Assembly (NCBI RefSeq): GCF_963678635.1
Contig: NC_087067.1
Location: 24,187,547 to 24,251,546 of the forward strand
Length of the DNA stretch: 64,000 bases
Reading direction: 5' to 3'
DNA from: Symsagittifera roscoffensis
Taxonomy: Eukaryota; Xenacoelomorpha; Acoela; Convolutidae
Position numbers and translations under genes: made by a program. Below are positions 42,276 through 56,198 of this stretch, piece after piece. Position 1 is the stretch's first letter; every line of letters begins with the position of its first letter. Under the pieces are notes generated by a model. It had not been told where the DNA came from, made no database searches, and saw only the letters and a program-made list of their open reading frames with translations.

Positions 42276-45200
42276 CATTGAAAAAGCCGATCGGAATAAA
42301 ACAATTGTTTATATTTGATTTCAGGTAGTCGATATCTCATTGGGGTATGAAAAACCTTTGTTAAAAGTTATTTTTTCGATCGCCAAAAAATGACTTAACG
42401 AAAAAACCAAACCAAGAATAAATAATCTGTTTTCCGCAAAATTCGGAACAAAATTTTTTGAATTATTGATTTCAAATTAACAAAAACATATATTCCACTT
42501 TGTGTGAAGTTGTGGGCGTTTGGGATTCGGCAATGTGAATAAATTGAGACAATTAACGCGCTAATTATAAGTGCTCCTAACACATGAACGCCGATTTAAT
42601 CCGGCTCACAAAGCATTCAGCATTCCAGTTTGGCTTAAAGCAAATCAATTTGACTAAAAAATGCGTAACTAGAGTTATAATTACATGAGTTGATACTTTA
42701 AACAGCGTCTAGGGCAAAGGTTTTCAAAAATTATGTCTATTTTCAATTATATTCTGTAATAAAACTTTGTCCTAAATGTGTCAAAATTGCATGTTTTGAA
42801 AAGATGACTCATTCTTGGGACCCTATGGGGCAGTCTGATCATTCACGGTTTTCCCATGATACAAGCAGTCTTGTTTCAGTTCGTGGTCGGATTTTTTTGT
42901 CCTGTTTGCTCAGCAACTGATTTTTCTGATTCAATTGCTTACCCGAACTTATTCTAATTTTTTGTCTTTTTTCATATTCTTCTTCCTTAAATTTCAACGC
43001 AATACGTAAACTAAACCCAACTTTTATTAAACTCAAACGAACGAAAAGTCATACTGATTATAGAATATCTAAAATGAACCAGCAAAATGAAAATTGTCCT
43101 CACCGTCATATTCATTCGAACTGCTAAAAATGGGATTGAATGTTGATTCTGGCGTTTTTAGGGTGGGAAGCTAAACCCAATTATCAATAAATCAAATGAC
43201 CAAAAAAAACACTGATTGTAGTGAATACTGAGGTATTACCGCCCAGCAGCTGAACTATAGAATTGGTTTTATTTTTCTAGCAAGGACATCTCACTTATAT
43301 TTATATTATTATTAGCCTGAGGCATTTATGACTCCGATCTGCATTTGAAAAACACTATTTAATATCAATTAAGGGTTATACTGGAATTGAGAAAACGGTA
43401 TTGTGCTGATTTTTGAAAAATAATCTAAATAACAACATAATTGGGAAAGAATTCTGAGCAGATCACAAGACAGAAAAAGAGGGACAAAAACTTTATACGA
43501 TTCTTGATCGAAAAGAACTACTAAGAATAAAATTCACTTAAATAACTAATAAAATTCACTTGCAAAGTTTTGTAATTTATTATCAATTGAATTATATTAC
43601 AATCACAAATGGGTAATTATTAAATTAATAAAAAAATTACTATTTAACCGGGACTCAATTTTTAATAATCCTGATTGGAGTTTCGTTTCACAACAGTGAA
43701 AACAAAATTGTAATTTCGCACCAGAGAATATACCTAAAAATTATTACCTCTGGTATTTAAAACCGGGCTAAAAAATCTAAAGACAGTTTGTCATAACAAA
43801 AGATAGGCCTCTAAATTAATGGTAGCTGGAGGTATTTTGCAAAAAGTTATTTGAAAAAAAAATTACTAAAAAATTTGAAAACTTTTGATTGAATATATCC
43901 GTTTGTTGGCCAAATGGCAACAAAAATTTTGTTTTGAATCAAACATTTGATTACTCTCAATTATTTTCCGGTACTTTAAATTTATGTTGACACAATTAGA
44001 CGACACGATCAAAAATTAACAGCCAAAATGACGAGCAAATTGACACGATAGAAGAAAAACTGGATGTTCAGGCCGGAGATGATAAGAAATCAAATCGTCG
44101 GATCATGGCTGAAAGAAGAAAAAGGGACAATTACGATCGCAAAATTCTCCGCACAGATGATAATATAAATCACTTGATGAAGGAGAAAAGAAGATGTTGT
44201 CTAGTGAAAGCAGAGTTGGAAAAATTTTACAAATGCGTTAAAAAAATGCAAGAGAAAGCACAACAGATTGACGTCAAAGTGGGGAGCAAACAGCAAACTG
44301 AAAAAACCGACAACAGAAAATCCACAACGCTACATGAGGACTTCATCAAAGGACTTCAAGAGTATTTTGACGAAACTGGTAAGGCTGAAGTCCTTACCAG
44401 AGATAAATCTCAATTAAACTCAGGATTGAGTCAACGACTCGTGTCCATAGAACGTTGTCGCAAATTAGCATAAACATGACCTCAGAGTCCAGCAACTGAG
44501 ACAAAAAATAGCAGAATTAAGGATCAAAAACTTGAAAACTTAACAAAGACTTTCTGAGCAATTGTCCGAAATGAAGATCATAAATGCAGAAAAAACGCAG
44601 CAAGGCTAACCGAAGAGTTTTCTGAAATGAAACTTTCGTATTCCAATAAGTAATTGGAACTCGCAACTGCCAGAAGCAAAAGATACGTTTCGCCAGATAG
44701 AAGTGACAGATATGTATCTGCAGACGCAAAATTAGTCTCATTCGACGACGTAGATTCAGAAAGGACCTACACAACAGATTGGCTGAAATCATTAACCCAA
44801 ACAGAAGAACAGAAGCACTAGTCAAAAACAAGAATTAAACCCGTTGAATAAAGTAGATCACATGAATAGCGATCTCATGACGGATGCTCAGAGGAACTAA
44901 ACACGGAGTTTAGAAATTAGAGTTTACCAAATCTTAGCCTAGCAAAAGTAAAGCTAAAAACAATTGCTGCAGGTCCACAGGAATTGCCAGAATGGTCTGG
45001 ATTATTAACAGCAACGGGGCATAAGTCGAGCATAACAAAAAGTGAAAAGATATACTAACTGGAAAGCTATGTATCTGGCTAAGCTAAACAGGTTGTACAG
45101 GACTCAGTTATGATGGCAACCAATATGAACAAGCATGGAATTTTTGTTTTAGCATTACAGTCAGCCACATATCATAGCTGATTCACATCGAAAGGATACA

Positions 45201-46117
45201 CGGGCAGAATTTTCCAATTATAAGGATACACAGTTCGCATCAAACATCGAAATTTGCAGATACGAAGGTGATCTTATACAAATTTTCTATTCGAGGGTGA
45301 TCTAAAATCAACTTCGAAAAAAAACAAGATATTGAGCAAATTTCCACCAGATCTCAAAGATAAGTGGAATTTCTTTTCAATCAAAAGGAAATTCTCACAG
45401 CCAAATATGGTTGAGCTAAGTGAATGGCTCACTGTTTTGGCCTTAGTGCTCGATCAGTTATCTGCGAAGCGAAGTCATGAACATAGAGGAGCAACTGAAA
45501 CACAGAAATTAGATCACACACACCAAACAATAGCCAGAACTTACGTTACAGAAAACAAGAGTCAAGAATTCAAAAACAAAAACCCAGATCAATGCTCATG
45601 TTGCAACAAAACTATACAAAACTCTGCAACTGTCCAGACTTCAAGACGATAAATGTGATGTCAAGAAGACACACAAATTGTGCTTTGGATGCTTGGGTAA
45701 AGCACATAGCATCAAAGACTGTAAAGTCAATCTATGTTAAATAGAACGATGTGACCGAAAACACAACCAACTATTACATGAAATCAGATCCGGATGAAGA
45801 CCAATACACCGTGAGACAACCAAATCTTATAGTATGCAGTCCAGTAGTGGCTTACTACCAATAACAGGATTGCAACTAACTAGTCCAATGACAATATTAT
45901 CAATGAAGACTGGTGCATTACAAGACACAAATCTCGCAAACAATAGTTGAATGGGTAAAGCACATAGCATCAAGGAGTGTAAGGTAAATCTATGTTTAAT
46001 AGACCGATATGACCGAAAACACAACCAACTATTACATGAAAATAGATCCGGAAGAAGACCAATACACCAAGAGTCAACCAAATCTTCAAACCAACCAAGT
46101 CAACCAACAATTTCAAC
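42275..46117 (+). mobile_element. BEL/Pao element 1, tandem unit 1 (flank, LTR, gag)
   Basis: It begins at cattgaaaaagccgat and includes a reversed MITE copy (42540-42870), an LTR-like part (about 43300-43815), a gag start ATG at 44028 and gag fragments up to a duplicated zinc-knuckle part (45670-46117). Units 2 and 3 repeat it but lack about 724 bp here (44678-45401). The conserved minus frame 42839-43036 lies in the MITE/flank part and is not supported as a gene. Confidence 0.75.
44028..46117 (+). pseudogene. gag: BEL/Pao element 1 gag, copy 1
   Basis: ATG at 44028 opens a frame that is soon broken. The best part is 44105-44473, a charged, probably coiled-coil N-terminal region. The middle (44480-45400) is heavily broken. 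45332-45652 resembles the C-terminal capsid part (VELSEWLTVLA). CFGCLGKAHSIKDC near 45680 is a BEL-type zinc knuckle. After 45950 the knuckle region is present a second time with a better frame (to 46181). Not functional. Confidence 0.65.
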
Positions 46118-48970
46118 TCTCAGTCAGAACTTTGAAAAAGCCGATTGGAATAAAACTTTGTTTATATTTGATTTCAGGTAGTCGATATCTCAATGGGGTA
46201 TGAAAAACCTTTGTTAAAATTTATTTTTTCGATCGCCAAAAAATGACTGAACGATAAAACCAAACCAAGAATAAATAATCTGTTTTCCGCAAAATTCGGA
46301 ACAAAATTTTTTGAATTATTGATTTCAAACTAACAAAAACATATATTCCAGCTTGTTTAAAGTTGTGGGCGTTTGGTATTCGGCAATTTGGATAAATTGA
46401 GACAATTAACGCGCTAATTATAAATGCTCTTAACGCATGAACGCCGATTAAATCCGGATGACAAAGTATTCCAATTTGGCTTAAAGCAAAATAAATAGAC
46501 CAAAAAATGCGTAACTAGAGTTATAGCTACATGAATTGATATTTTAAACAGCGTCTAGAGCAAATGTTTTCAAAAATTATGTAAATTTTCAATTATTTTT
46601 TTTAATACAATTTTGTCACAAATGTATCAAAATTGCATGTTTTGAAAAGATGACTCATTTTTGAGACCCTATGGGGCAGTCTGATCCTTCACGGTTTTCC
46701 CATGATACATGCAGTCTTGTTTCAGTTCGTGGTCGGATTTTTTTGCACTGTTTGCTCAGCAACTGATTTTTCTGATTCAATTGCTTACCCAATTTTATTC
46801 TAATTTTTTGTCTTTTTTCATATTCTTCTTCCTTAAATTTCAACGCAATACGTAAACTAAACCCAACTCTTATTAAGATCAAACGTACGAAAAGTCATAC
46901 TGATTATGGAATCTCTAAAATGAACCAGCAAAATGAAAATAGTCCCCACTGTCATATTTATTCGAACTGCTGAAATTGGTAATCAATGTTGACTTCTAGC
47001 AATTTTAGAGTGGGAAGCTAAACCCAATTATCAATAAATCAAATGAGCTAAAAAACACTGATTAGAGTGAATACTGAGGTATTACCGCCCAGCAGCTGAA
47101 CTAAAGAATTGGTTTTTTTTTTCTAGCAAGGACATCTCACTTATATTTATATTATTATTAGCCTGAGGCATTTATAACTGCGATCTGCTTTTGAAAAACA
47201 CTACTTATTACCAATTTAGGGTTATAATGGAGTTAAGAAAACAGTATGGTGCTGATTTTTGAAAAAACAATCTAAATAACAACAGAGTTGGGTAAGAAAT
47301 CTCAGCAGATCACAAGACAGAAAAAGAGGGACAAAAACTTGATACGATTCTTGATCGAAAATAACTGCTAAGAAATTTCCAACTAGCAAAATTTACTTGC
47401 AAAGTTTTTTAATTTTCATTCAATTGCATTATGTTATAATCACAACTGTGTACTTATCAAATTAATTTAAAAAATCACTATTCAACCGGGACTCAATTTT
47501 TAATAATCCTGATTGGAGTTTCGTTTCACAACAGTGAAAACAAATTGTAATTTCGCATCAGAGAGTTTATCTAAAACTTATTACCTCTGTGATTTGAAAC
47601 CGGCCTAAAAAGTCTAAAGACAGTTTGTCATAGTAAAAGATAGGCCTCTGAATTAATGGTAGCAGGAGGTAGTTTGCAAAAAGTTAAATGGAAAAAAAAA
47701 TTTGAAAACCTTTGATTGATTATCTCCGTTTGTTGGCCGAATGAAAACAAAAATTTTGGTTTTGAATCAAACTTTTGATTACCTTCAAATAATTTCCCGA
47801 ACTTTAAATTTTCGTTGACACAATTAGACGACCCGGTCAAAAAATAACAGCCAAAATGACGAGCAAATCGACAACGATGGAAGAACAACTGGATGTTCAG
47901 GCCGGATTTGATACGAAATCAAATCGACAGATCATGGCTGAAGGATGAAAAAGGGACAAATACGATCAAAAAACTGTCCGCACATATGATAATATAAATC
48001 AATTGACGAAGGAGAACATAAGATGTTGTCGAGTGAAAGCAGAATTGGAAAAATTTTACAAATGCGTAAAAAAATTGCAAGAGAAAGCACAACAGATTGA
48101 CGTCAAAGTGGGGAGCAAACAGCAAACTGAAAAAACCGACAACAGAAAATCCACAACGCTACATGAGGACTTCATCAAAGGACTTCAAGAGTATTTTGAC
48201 GAAACTGGTAAGGCTGAAGTCCTTACCAGAGATAAATCTCAATTAAACTCAGGATTGAGTCAACGACTCGTGTCCATAAAAACGTTGTCGCAAGTTAGCA
48301 ACCAATCCAATGACCTCAAAAACCAGCAACTGAGACAAAAAATAGCGGAATTAAGGATCAAAAAATTAAAAAATTAACCAAGAATTTCTGAGCAATTGTC
48401 CGAAATGAAGATCATAAATGCAGGAAAAGCAGCAAGGCTAACCGAAGAGTTTTCTGAACTGAAACTTTCGTATACCAATAAGTAATTGGAACTCGCAACT
48501 GCCAGAAGCCAAATGTGGTTGAGCTGAGTGAATGGCTCACTGTTTTGGCCTTAACGTTCGATCAGTTATCTGCGAAGGGAAGTCATGAACATAGAGGAGC
48601 AACTGAAACACAGAAATTAGATCACACACACCAAACAAAAGCCAGAGCTTACGTTCCAGAAATCAAGAGTCAAGACTTTAAAAACAAAAATCTAGATCAA
48701 CGCTCATGTTGCAACAAAACTATACAAAACTCTGCAACTGTCCAGACTTCAAGACGATAAATGTGATGTCAAGAAGACACACAAATTGTGCTTTGGATGC
48801 TTAGGTAAAGCACATAGCATCAAGGAGTGTAAGGTAAATCTATGTTTAATAGACCGATATGACCGAAAACACAACCAACTATTACATGAAAATAGATCCG
48901 GAAGAAGACCAATACACCAAGAGTCAACCAAATCTTCAAACCAACCAAGTCAACCAACAATTTCAACTCT
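46118..48970 (+). mobile_element. BEL/Pao element 1, tandem unit 2
   Basis: About 2.85 kb: flank with reversed MITE (46410-46725), LTR-like part (about 47145-47650), gag ATG at 47856, a good gag frame at 48003-48377, capsid-like 48515-48760 and the zinc knuckle (48786-49031, running into unit 3). It shares the 724-bp deletion with unit 3. Confidence 0.75.
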
Positions 48971-49031
48971 CAGTCAGAACTTTGAAAAAGCCGATTGGAA
49001 TAAAACTTTGTTTATATTTGATTTCAGGTAG
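47856..49031 (+). pseudogene. gag: BEL/Pao element 1 gag, copy 2
   Basis: Interrupted by TGA near 47946 and TAA at 48375-48377. It has the coiled-coil N part, then at 48508 the deletion joint (agaagc|caaatg), VELSEWLTVLA and the knuckle CFGCLGKAHSIKEC. The end frame runs into repeat flank, so its last ~25 residues are not gag. Confidence 0.65.
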
Positions 49032-51905
49032 TCGATATCTCAATGGGGTATGAAAAACTTTTGTTAACATTTATTTTTTCGATCGCCAAAAAATGACTGA
49101 ACGATAAAACCAAACCAAGAATAAATAATCTGTTTTCCACAAAATTCGGAACAAAATTTTTTGAATTATTGATTTCAAACTAACAAAAACATATATTCCA
49201 GCTTGTTTAAAGTTGTGGGCGTTTGGTATTCGGCAATTTGGATAAATTGAGACAATTAACGCGCTAATTATAAATGCTCTTAACGCATGAACGCCGATTA
49301 AATCCGGATGACAAAGTATTCCAATTTGGCTTAAAGCAAAATAAATAGACCAAAAAATGCGTAACTAGAGTTATAGCTACATGAATTGATATTTTAAACA
49401 GCGTCTAGAGCAAATGTTTTCAAAAAATATGTAAATTTTCAATTATTTTTTTAAATACAATTTTGTCACAAATGTATCAAAATTGCATGTTTTGAAAAGA
49501 TGACTCATTTTTGAGACCCTATGGGGCAGTCTGATCCTTCATGGTTTTCCCATGATACATGCAGTCTTGTTTCAGTTCGTGGTCGGATTTTTTTGCCCTG
49601 TTTGCTCAGCAACTGATTTTTCTGATTCAATTGCTTACCCAATTTTATTCTAATTTTTTGTCTTTTTTCATATTCTTCTTCCTTAAATTTCAACGCAATA
49701 CGTAAACTAAACCCAACTCTTATTAAGATCAAACGTACGAAAAGTCATACTGATTATGGAATCTCTAAAATGAACCAGCAAAATGAAAATTGTCCCCACT
49801 GTCATATTTATTCGAACTGCTGAAATTGGTAATCAATGTTGACTTCTAGCAATTTTAGAGTGGGAAGCTAAACCCAATTATCAATAAATCAAATGAGCAA
49901 AAAAACACTGATTGTAGTGAATACTGAGGTATTACCGCCCAGCAGCTGAACTATAGAATTGGTTTTATTTTTCTAGCAAGGACATCTCACTTATATTTAT
50001 ATTATTATTAGCCTGAGGCGTTTATAACTGCGATCTGCTTTTGAAAAACACTACTTATTACCAATTTAGGGTTATAATGGAGTTAAGAAAACAGTATGGT
50101 GCTGATTTTTGAAAAAACAATCTAAATAACAACAGAGTTGGGTAAGAAATCTCAGCAGATCACAAGACAGAAAAAGAGGGACAAAAACTTGATACGATTC
50201 TTGATCGAAAATAACTGCTAAGAAATTTCCAACTAGCAAAATTTACTTGCAAAGTTTTTTAATTTTCATTCAATTGCATTATGTTATAATCACAACTGTG
50301 TACTTATCAAATTAATTTAAAAAAATCACTATTCAACCGGGACTCAATTTCTAATAATCCTGATTGGAGTTTCGTTTCACAACAGTGAAAACAAATTGTA
50401 ATTTCGCATCAGAGAGTTTATCTAAAACTTATTACCTCTGTGATTTGAAACCGGCCTAAAAAGTCTAAAGACAGTTTGTCATAGTAAAAGATAGGCCTCT
50501 GAATTAATGGTAGCGGGAGGTAGTTTGCAAAAAGTTAAATGGAAAAAAACATACTAAAAAATTTGAAAACCTTTGATTGATTATCTCCGTTTGTTGGCCG
50601 AATGAAAACAAAAATTTTGGTTTTGAATCAAACTTTTGATTACCTTCAAATAATTTCCCGTACTTTAAATTTTCGTTGACACAATTAGACGACCCGGTCA
50701 AAAAATAACAGCCAAAATGACGAGCAAATCGACAACGATGGAAGAACAACTGGATGTTCAGGCCGGATTTCATACGAAATCAAATCGACGGATCATGGCT
50801 GAAGGATGAAAAAGGGACAAATACGATCAAAAAACTGTCCGCACATATGATAATATAAATCAATTGACGAAGGAGAAAATAAGATGTTGTCGAGTGAAAG
50901 CAGAATTGGAAAAATTTTACAAATGCGTAAAAAAATTGCAAGAGAAAGCACAACAGATTGACGTCAAAGTGGGGAGCAAACAGCAAACTGAAAAAACCGA
51001 CAACAGAAAATCCACAACGCTACATGAGGACTTCATCAAAGGACTTCAAGAGTATTTTGACGAAACTGGTAAGGCTGAAGTCCTTACCAGAGATAAGTCT
51101 CAATTAAACTCAGGATTGAGTCAACTACTCGTGTCCATAAAAACGTTGTCGCAAGTTAGCAACCAATCCAATGACCTCAAAAACCAGCAACTGAGACAAA
51201 AAATAGCGGAATTAAGGATCAAAAAATTAAAAAATTAACCAAGAATTTCTGAAATCAAGATCATAAATGCAGGAAAAGCAGCAAGGCTAACCGAAGAGTT
51301 TTCTGAAATGAAACTTTCGTATACCAATAAGTAATTGGAACTCGCAACTGCCAGAAGCCAAATGTGGTTGAGCTGAGTGAATGGCTCACTGTTTTGGCTT
51401 TAACGTTCGATCAGTTATCTGCGAAGGGAAGTCATGAACATAGAGGAGCAACTGAAACACAGAAATTAGATCACACACACCAAACAAAAGCCAGAGCTTA
51501 CGTTCCAGAAATCAAGAGTCAAGACTTTAAAAACAAAAACCCAGATAAACGCTCATGTTGCAACAAAACTATACACTAACTCTGCAACTGTCCAGACTTC
51601 AAGATGATAATTTTGATGTCGTGAAGAAACACAAATTGTGCTTTGGATGCTTGGGTAAAGCACATAGCATCAAAGACTGTAAAGTCAATCTATGTTAAAT
51701 AGAACGATGTGACCGAAAACACAACAACTATTACATGAAATCAGATCCGGATGAAGACCAATACACCGTGAGACAACCAAATCTTATAGTATGCAGTCCA
51801 GTAGTGGCTTACTACCAATAACAGGATTGCAACTAACTAGTCCAATGACAATATTATCAATGAAGACTGGTGCATTACAAGACACAAATCTCGCAAACAA
51901 TAGTT
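48971..51905 (+). mobile_element. BEL/Pao element 1, tandem unit 3
   Basis: Repeat of unit 2 at an offset of 2850-2861 bp: reversed MITE (49260-49575), LTR-like part (about 50000-50510), gag ATG at 50717, gag frame 50864-51238. Past 51590 it follows unit 1 instead of unit 2 and then continues into pol. This unit plus pol would be the body of one full element of about 5.6 kb. Confidence 0.75.
50717..51905 (+). pseudogene. gag: BEL/Pao element 1 gag, copy 3
   Basis: As copy 2, with TGA near 50807, TAA at 51236-51238 and at 51577-51579. The knuckle CFGCLGKAHSIKDC near 51640 is in a separate frame, followed by TAA. It shares the 724-bp deletion joint near 51358. Confidence 0.65.
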
Positions 51906-54900
51906 GAATATAGATACAAAAGACTGCAAAAAAAATTTGACTGGAGCGAACAGTTCAAAAAGCATCACGGAAATGGTAACAGTGAAGGTATCACCAAGAG
52001 TCTCAGACCTGAAAACATCAATTGTTTGCTTCATCCCAATTTCTCTGTTGGGTCAAGGAACAACGATTGTAATGCCTACAAAATATGTGCACTTATTGAT
52101 TTTGCCAAACCAAAAAATTTGACACTCCGAAAACAAATTAAATAACTGGTCAAGATAATTTTAATATGATAAGACCAATAGAATTTGGAAGTATGAACAA
52201 GAGAAGTCCATGGGGGAAAACACCTCTTGGATGGTCTCTGAGTGGTTCATTGTGACAAAAGGAAGCATATGATTGCAAAATGCGATCGTGTTTGTGTTCT
52301 AGAAAAAAGCATTTTGATGAAACGTTCAAAAAGTGGTGGTATAATAAAACCTAGGGATCAGTGAAAAGTGTTCAATGTTTATCAACTGAAAAAAAACAAG
52401 CTTAGCCAATCCTATAATCTACTACCAAATATGGAGATAGTAGATGGGAAGTGGGACTTTTTTGGTTGGAGCATCAATTAAGATTTCCAAACAACTATGG
52501 AAGTGTCTTAGGCCAACATAGGTCTTTGCAAAGAAGGCTCAGTAAAGATGATGAATTGAAAACAAGAATTGAATTTAAAAGTTCAAGACACAATAAAACT
52601 GATATCGAAAAAGCATTCTTTGAGAAAATGTCTCAAAAAGACATATCCAACACTGCAAATGCCAGATTTTGGTTTTTACATCATCTTCCATTCCTTTATC
52701 CACACACACCGGGGAAAGTGAGAAGAGTTTGTAATGGGGCTTTGAAGAATCAAGGGATATCTTTGAATCATAAAATTTATGGGCAAATTGGACCAAATCT
52801 TTGGAATTTGACAACTTACAAGAAATGTCGAATCATTTCTATATGAATGATTTCATATACTAAAGCAATGATAAAATTATAGCCGAGATCCTCGAACAGC
52901 AAGTAGTCAAAAGTTTCAGCAAAAATTTAAACAGAAAGAAACGTCGATTGTGAGAATTAACTGAAATGCAAAATTAGATAGTTTAGCATACTTTCGAGTG
53001 AAGGATAAACCAGTCGAAAAAATCTCACGAATAGATTTGCTTAGCGTTGTTCTTCATAATTCAATCGACTAGGACTGTTGATACCCTTCTCTATTCGGAT
53101 AAGGAACGTATGGGATAAACATTGAAAATTTGAAGTTGTTGAATGAGAAAAAACAATTCCGGAAAAAAATTGCTGAAGAGTTTGAGTCTTGGAGAAAAGA
53201 ACTCACACAAATCAAAAGCATTAAAATCCAAAGATAATATTTCAGTTTCATTCCAACAAAGATTAATCTCAACATGTTCGCTGATGCTTGACTTGAAGCA
53301 CTATGCGTATAGGCGGTTGCATGGTTTTGTGCATCAGATCTTTTATTCGTTGAAAAAACAGAGTTGCTGCAAAGAAACAACTACACATACCACGTTTGGA
53401 GCAGCAAGCAGCAAGGATAGCAACAAGCATTAAAGACAAAATACTGGAAACACATAGAAACTCTGTGAACAAAGTCTACATGTGGTCAGATTCTAGCACA
53501 ATTCTAGCTTGGTTGTCCTCTGAAAAGAAATTGCCGATCTTTGTAGCAAAGAGAGTCTCAATGGTTCTTGACACCACGATGACAAATACATGAACACATG
53601 TTATAGGAGAAATGAATCCGGTTGATCTAGATACAAGAGGACTCACAATAACCCAAATACTTGTAAGTAGCTTGTTACACGGGTCGACATGGATAAAGAA
53701 TGAAACGGAATGGCCAAAGAAGTTGAACGTAAAGAATGTTGAAGTAGGAAAAGTATATGAAGAATTTCGTTATAAGGTAACAGTTATTGAATCTTTGGCC
53801 AATTGGCATAAGTTTAGTAACTTTAAACGACTTCAAAACACAATTGCTCGGGTATTAAGAAAAAAACGGAAATAAAAACCCAAATCCTTTAGACTAACAG
53901 CTGAAGAGAAATAGCAAGCTAGGGTTGATGAGAGCAAGAGTCAGACTAATAAGGTGGATAGAATTATCATTTGCATAAAAAGATCCAATTAATTTGGATT
54001 CAAAACACCATCTAACTGAATTTTTCCTGAGAAATGAACATCTGGATTATCATCACATTGAGATCGAACAGCTCAGAAGCATGCTTCAAGAGACTTAATG
54101 GATATTTGTAGTGAGAAATAAACTTAGACAAATCAAGACTACTTGTGTACCCTGTAGAAAATCATCGCTGAGTAAGGAGTCTCCAATGATTGCAGACTTA
54201 CTTAAGTTCAGGACGGATTTCACAAGACCCTTCAATTCACTGGTGTAGCTTATTTTGAACTTTTCAATGTTAAATAAAGTAGATCGTCAGAAAAAAGATG
54301 GATATAATTGATGACTTTTCTCACAACTAGAGCCGTGCATTTTGAAGTTGTTCAAGATTTTTCAACCAAATCAAAGTTAAACTGCTTGTTTCGATTCATC
54401 GCTCGAAGGGGTAAGCCCGATCTAATCAACAGCGACAATGGGAGGAAATTTGTTGGAAAAAACAATCATTTACAAGAAAAAACTGAACTATGGTTGCCGA
54501 AAACTGAAGAATCAATGGCAAAGCGTTACAGTGAATAGAAGTTTAATCCAACAAATGCGCCACATTTTGGAAGTGTATGGTAAAGATTAGTAAAAAGTGC
54601 AAAAAAAGGCAATGCATAAAGTCATGGGAACACAAAACCTGACGGAGGACATTTTGACCACAACTGTCTGTATAGTTGAAGACAATCTAAACCAAAGACC
54701 TCTCATATCAGTTTCGAATGACAAGGATAGTTACAAAGCGATTACCTCAAATCATTTCTTGATTGGATCATCAGGATTGGAAAAAATTCGAATATACTCG
54801 AAAGAGTCTGAAGATCATCGGTTGATTTTCATTGCAACTCAAAAAATTTCTAATCAAATCTGGCGCATATATCAGAAGAAATACACTTCAATGCATTTGG

Positions 54901-54998
54901 CAATAAACAAATGGCTCAAAAATCAGAAAACACAGTTTCAACATGTTGACCTTGTATGGATTGTACACCCACAAGTATTCACTGACAATTTTCACTAA
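51906..54998 (+). pseudogene. pol: BEL/Pao element 1 pol, ruined
   Basis: 51906-52145: remains of the protease region. Near 52200: KTPLGWSLSG, the BEL link before RT. 52451-52846: RT start with LPNNY-like FPNNYGS, RRLSKDDEL, a W-F-L-H-H block and SLNHKIYGQIGP. 53260-53600: RNase H with MFADA and YMWSDS. 53612-53720: NPVDLDTRGLT with WIKN...WP. 54308-54470: integrase TTRAVHFEVV and RRG...NSDNG. 54597-54998: LNQRPL and HFLIGSSG. Many stops and frame changes. This domain order is that of BEL/Pao. Confidence 0.82.
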
Positions 54999-55044
54999 TG
55001 TGGATTTTGAAATTGCTCAATTGTGAAGCCAATATACATTTTGC

Positions 55045-55600
55045 CAGCAAGCACATTTTATTTTTATTTCTTTATATGATTAGCCTGAAGTATTCATGAC
55101 TGCAATCTGAACTAACTGCAATTTAGGCAACACTATTTTTTAAATCATACAGGAATTGACAGAAGATTATGGCGCTGATCTTTGACAAGTTAGACTAAAT
55201 AACAACAAAATTATGATTGAATTTTAACAGATCGAGATAGAAAGAAGGGACAAAAACTTGATACAATTCTTCATCGAATAGAAACCGCTAAGAAACTTGC
55301 AACTAACAAAAATTACCAGCAAAGACTAGAAAACAAAACTTTATCTAAATTATACTCCACTTATACAAAATGTAATTTCAAATATTTACTTCTCGAGTTG
55401 ATAAAAAGTAGACTATTCAATGGGGACTGAATTTTTATTAATCCTGATTGAAAACTCACAACAGTAAAAACAAATTGTAATTCCGCATCTAAAAAATAAT
55501 CCTAAAAAAAGTACTTCTGATATAAAAAACCAGGCTACAAAGTCTTTTGAAAAGTAGTCATAGTTAAAAATAGGCCTTTAAAAGACTGTCAAAAATAATA
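55045..55600 (+). repeat. 3' LTR of BEL/Pao element 1 (diverged)
   Basis: It resembles about 43300-43815, 47145-47650 and 50000-50510: attagcctga-g-attcatgactgc-atctg, agggacaaaaacttgatac-attctt, aatcctgattg and ataggcct. Divergence is clearly higher than among the tandem units, so the element is old. Exact ends cannot be fixed. Confidence 0.65.
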
Positions 55601-56198
55601 CAGCAAATAGGAAATTTTCTTCTTTGTCTTTTTGTCTTTTTTAATTAAACCACTGAACGTGGAATGAACTACGACTTGTAGTGCCTTTAAGTGCTGCAAT
55701 TTTGATTTAAAGTAAGAAACTTCAATAGGTTCAAGAGATTTCTGAAAGCTTTTCCTTGCAATATTCTAGATTATGTATGCGTCGAAACTTTTTTGTTGAT
55801 ATAGAGAAAAGCCAGATCGACTTTTTCTTAGTTAAAAATAGTAGCATCAGGTCTGTTAAAATGAGTTTTGAGGTTGAGCTTAGTCATTTTTGCTAAATTC
55901 AAAAGATTGAACTACAGTACTGCGAGTAAAAAAAATGCAATTGTTAATGGAAGACGGTTGATAGCGCTGAGACTTGATTATTGAAATGTAGAGCAAAAAT
56001 ATAATCTTCACACCAACTAGGATATTAAAATTCCTTTCCATTTCAAAACGAATTTATTTTTTTTATTTTGAAATAGCTTGTTATTCAAAGTTCTTAACGC
56101 TTTTAAAAGCAACGCAACACTTTCTGAAAAGATCCAAACGTTATTAATTTCATAAGTTCGAAATTGAGTAGACTTTTCAATTGTGTCTTTGTTTATTA
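55601..56198. other. Stretch between the two BEL elements
   Basis: AT-rich, no gene and no clear repeat. Confidence 0.45.

Noticed and set aside
42839..43036. Charged minus-strand ORF kept in three units (also 46655, 49505)
   Set aside because: Lies in the MITE/flank part of the tandem unit; conservation explained by the recent copying.
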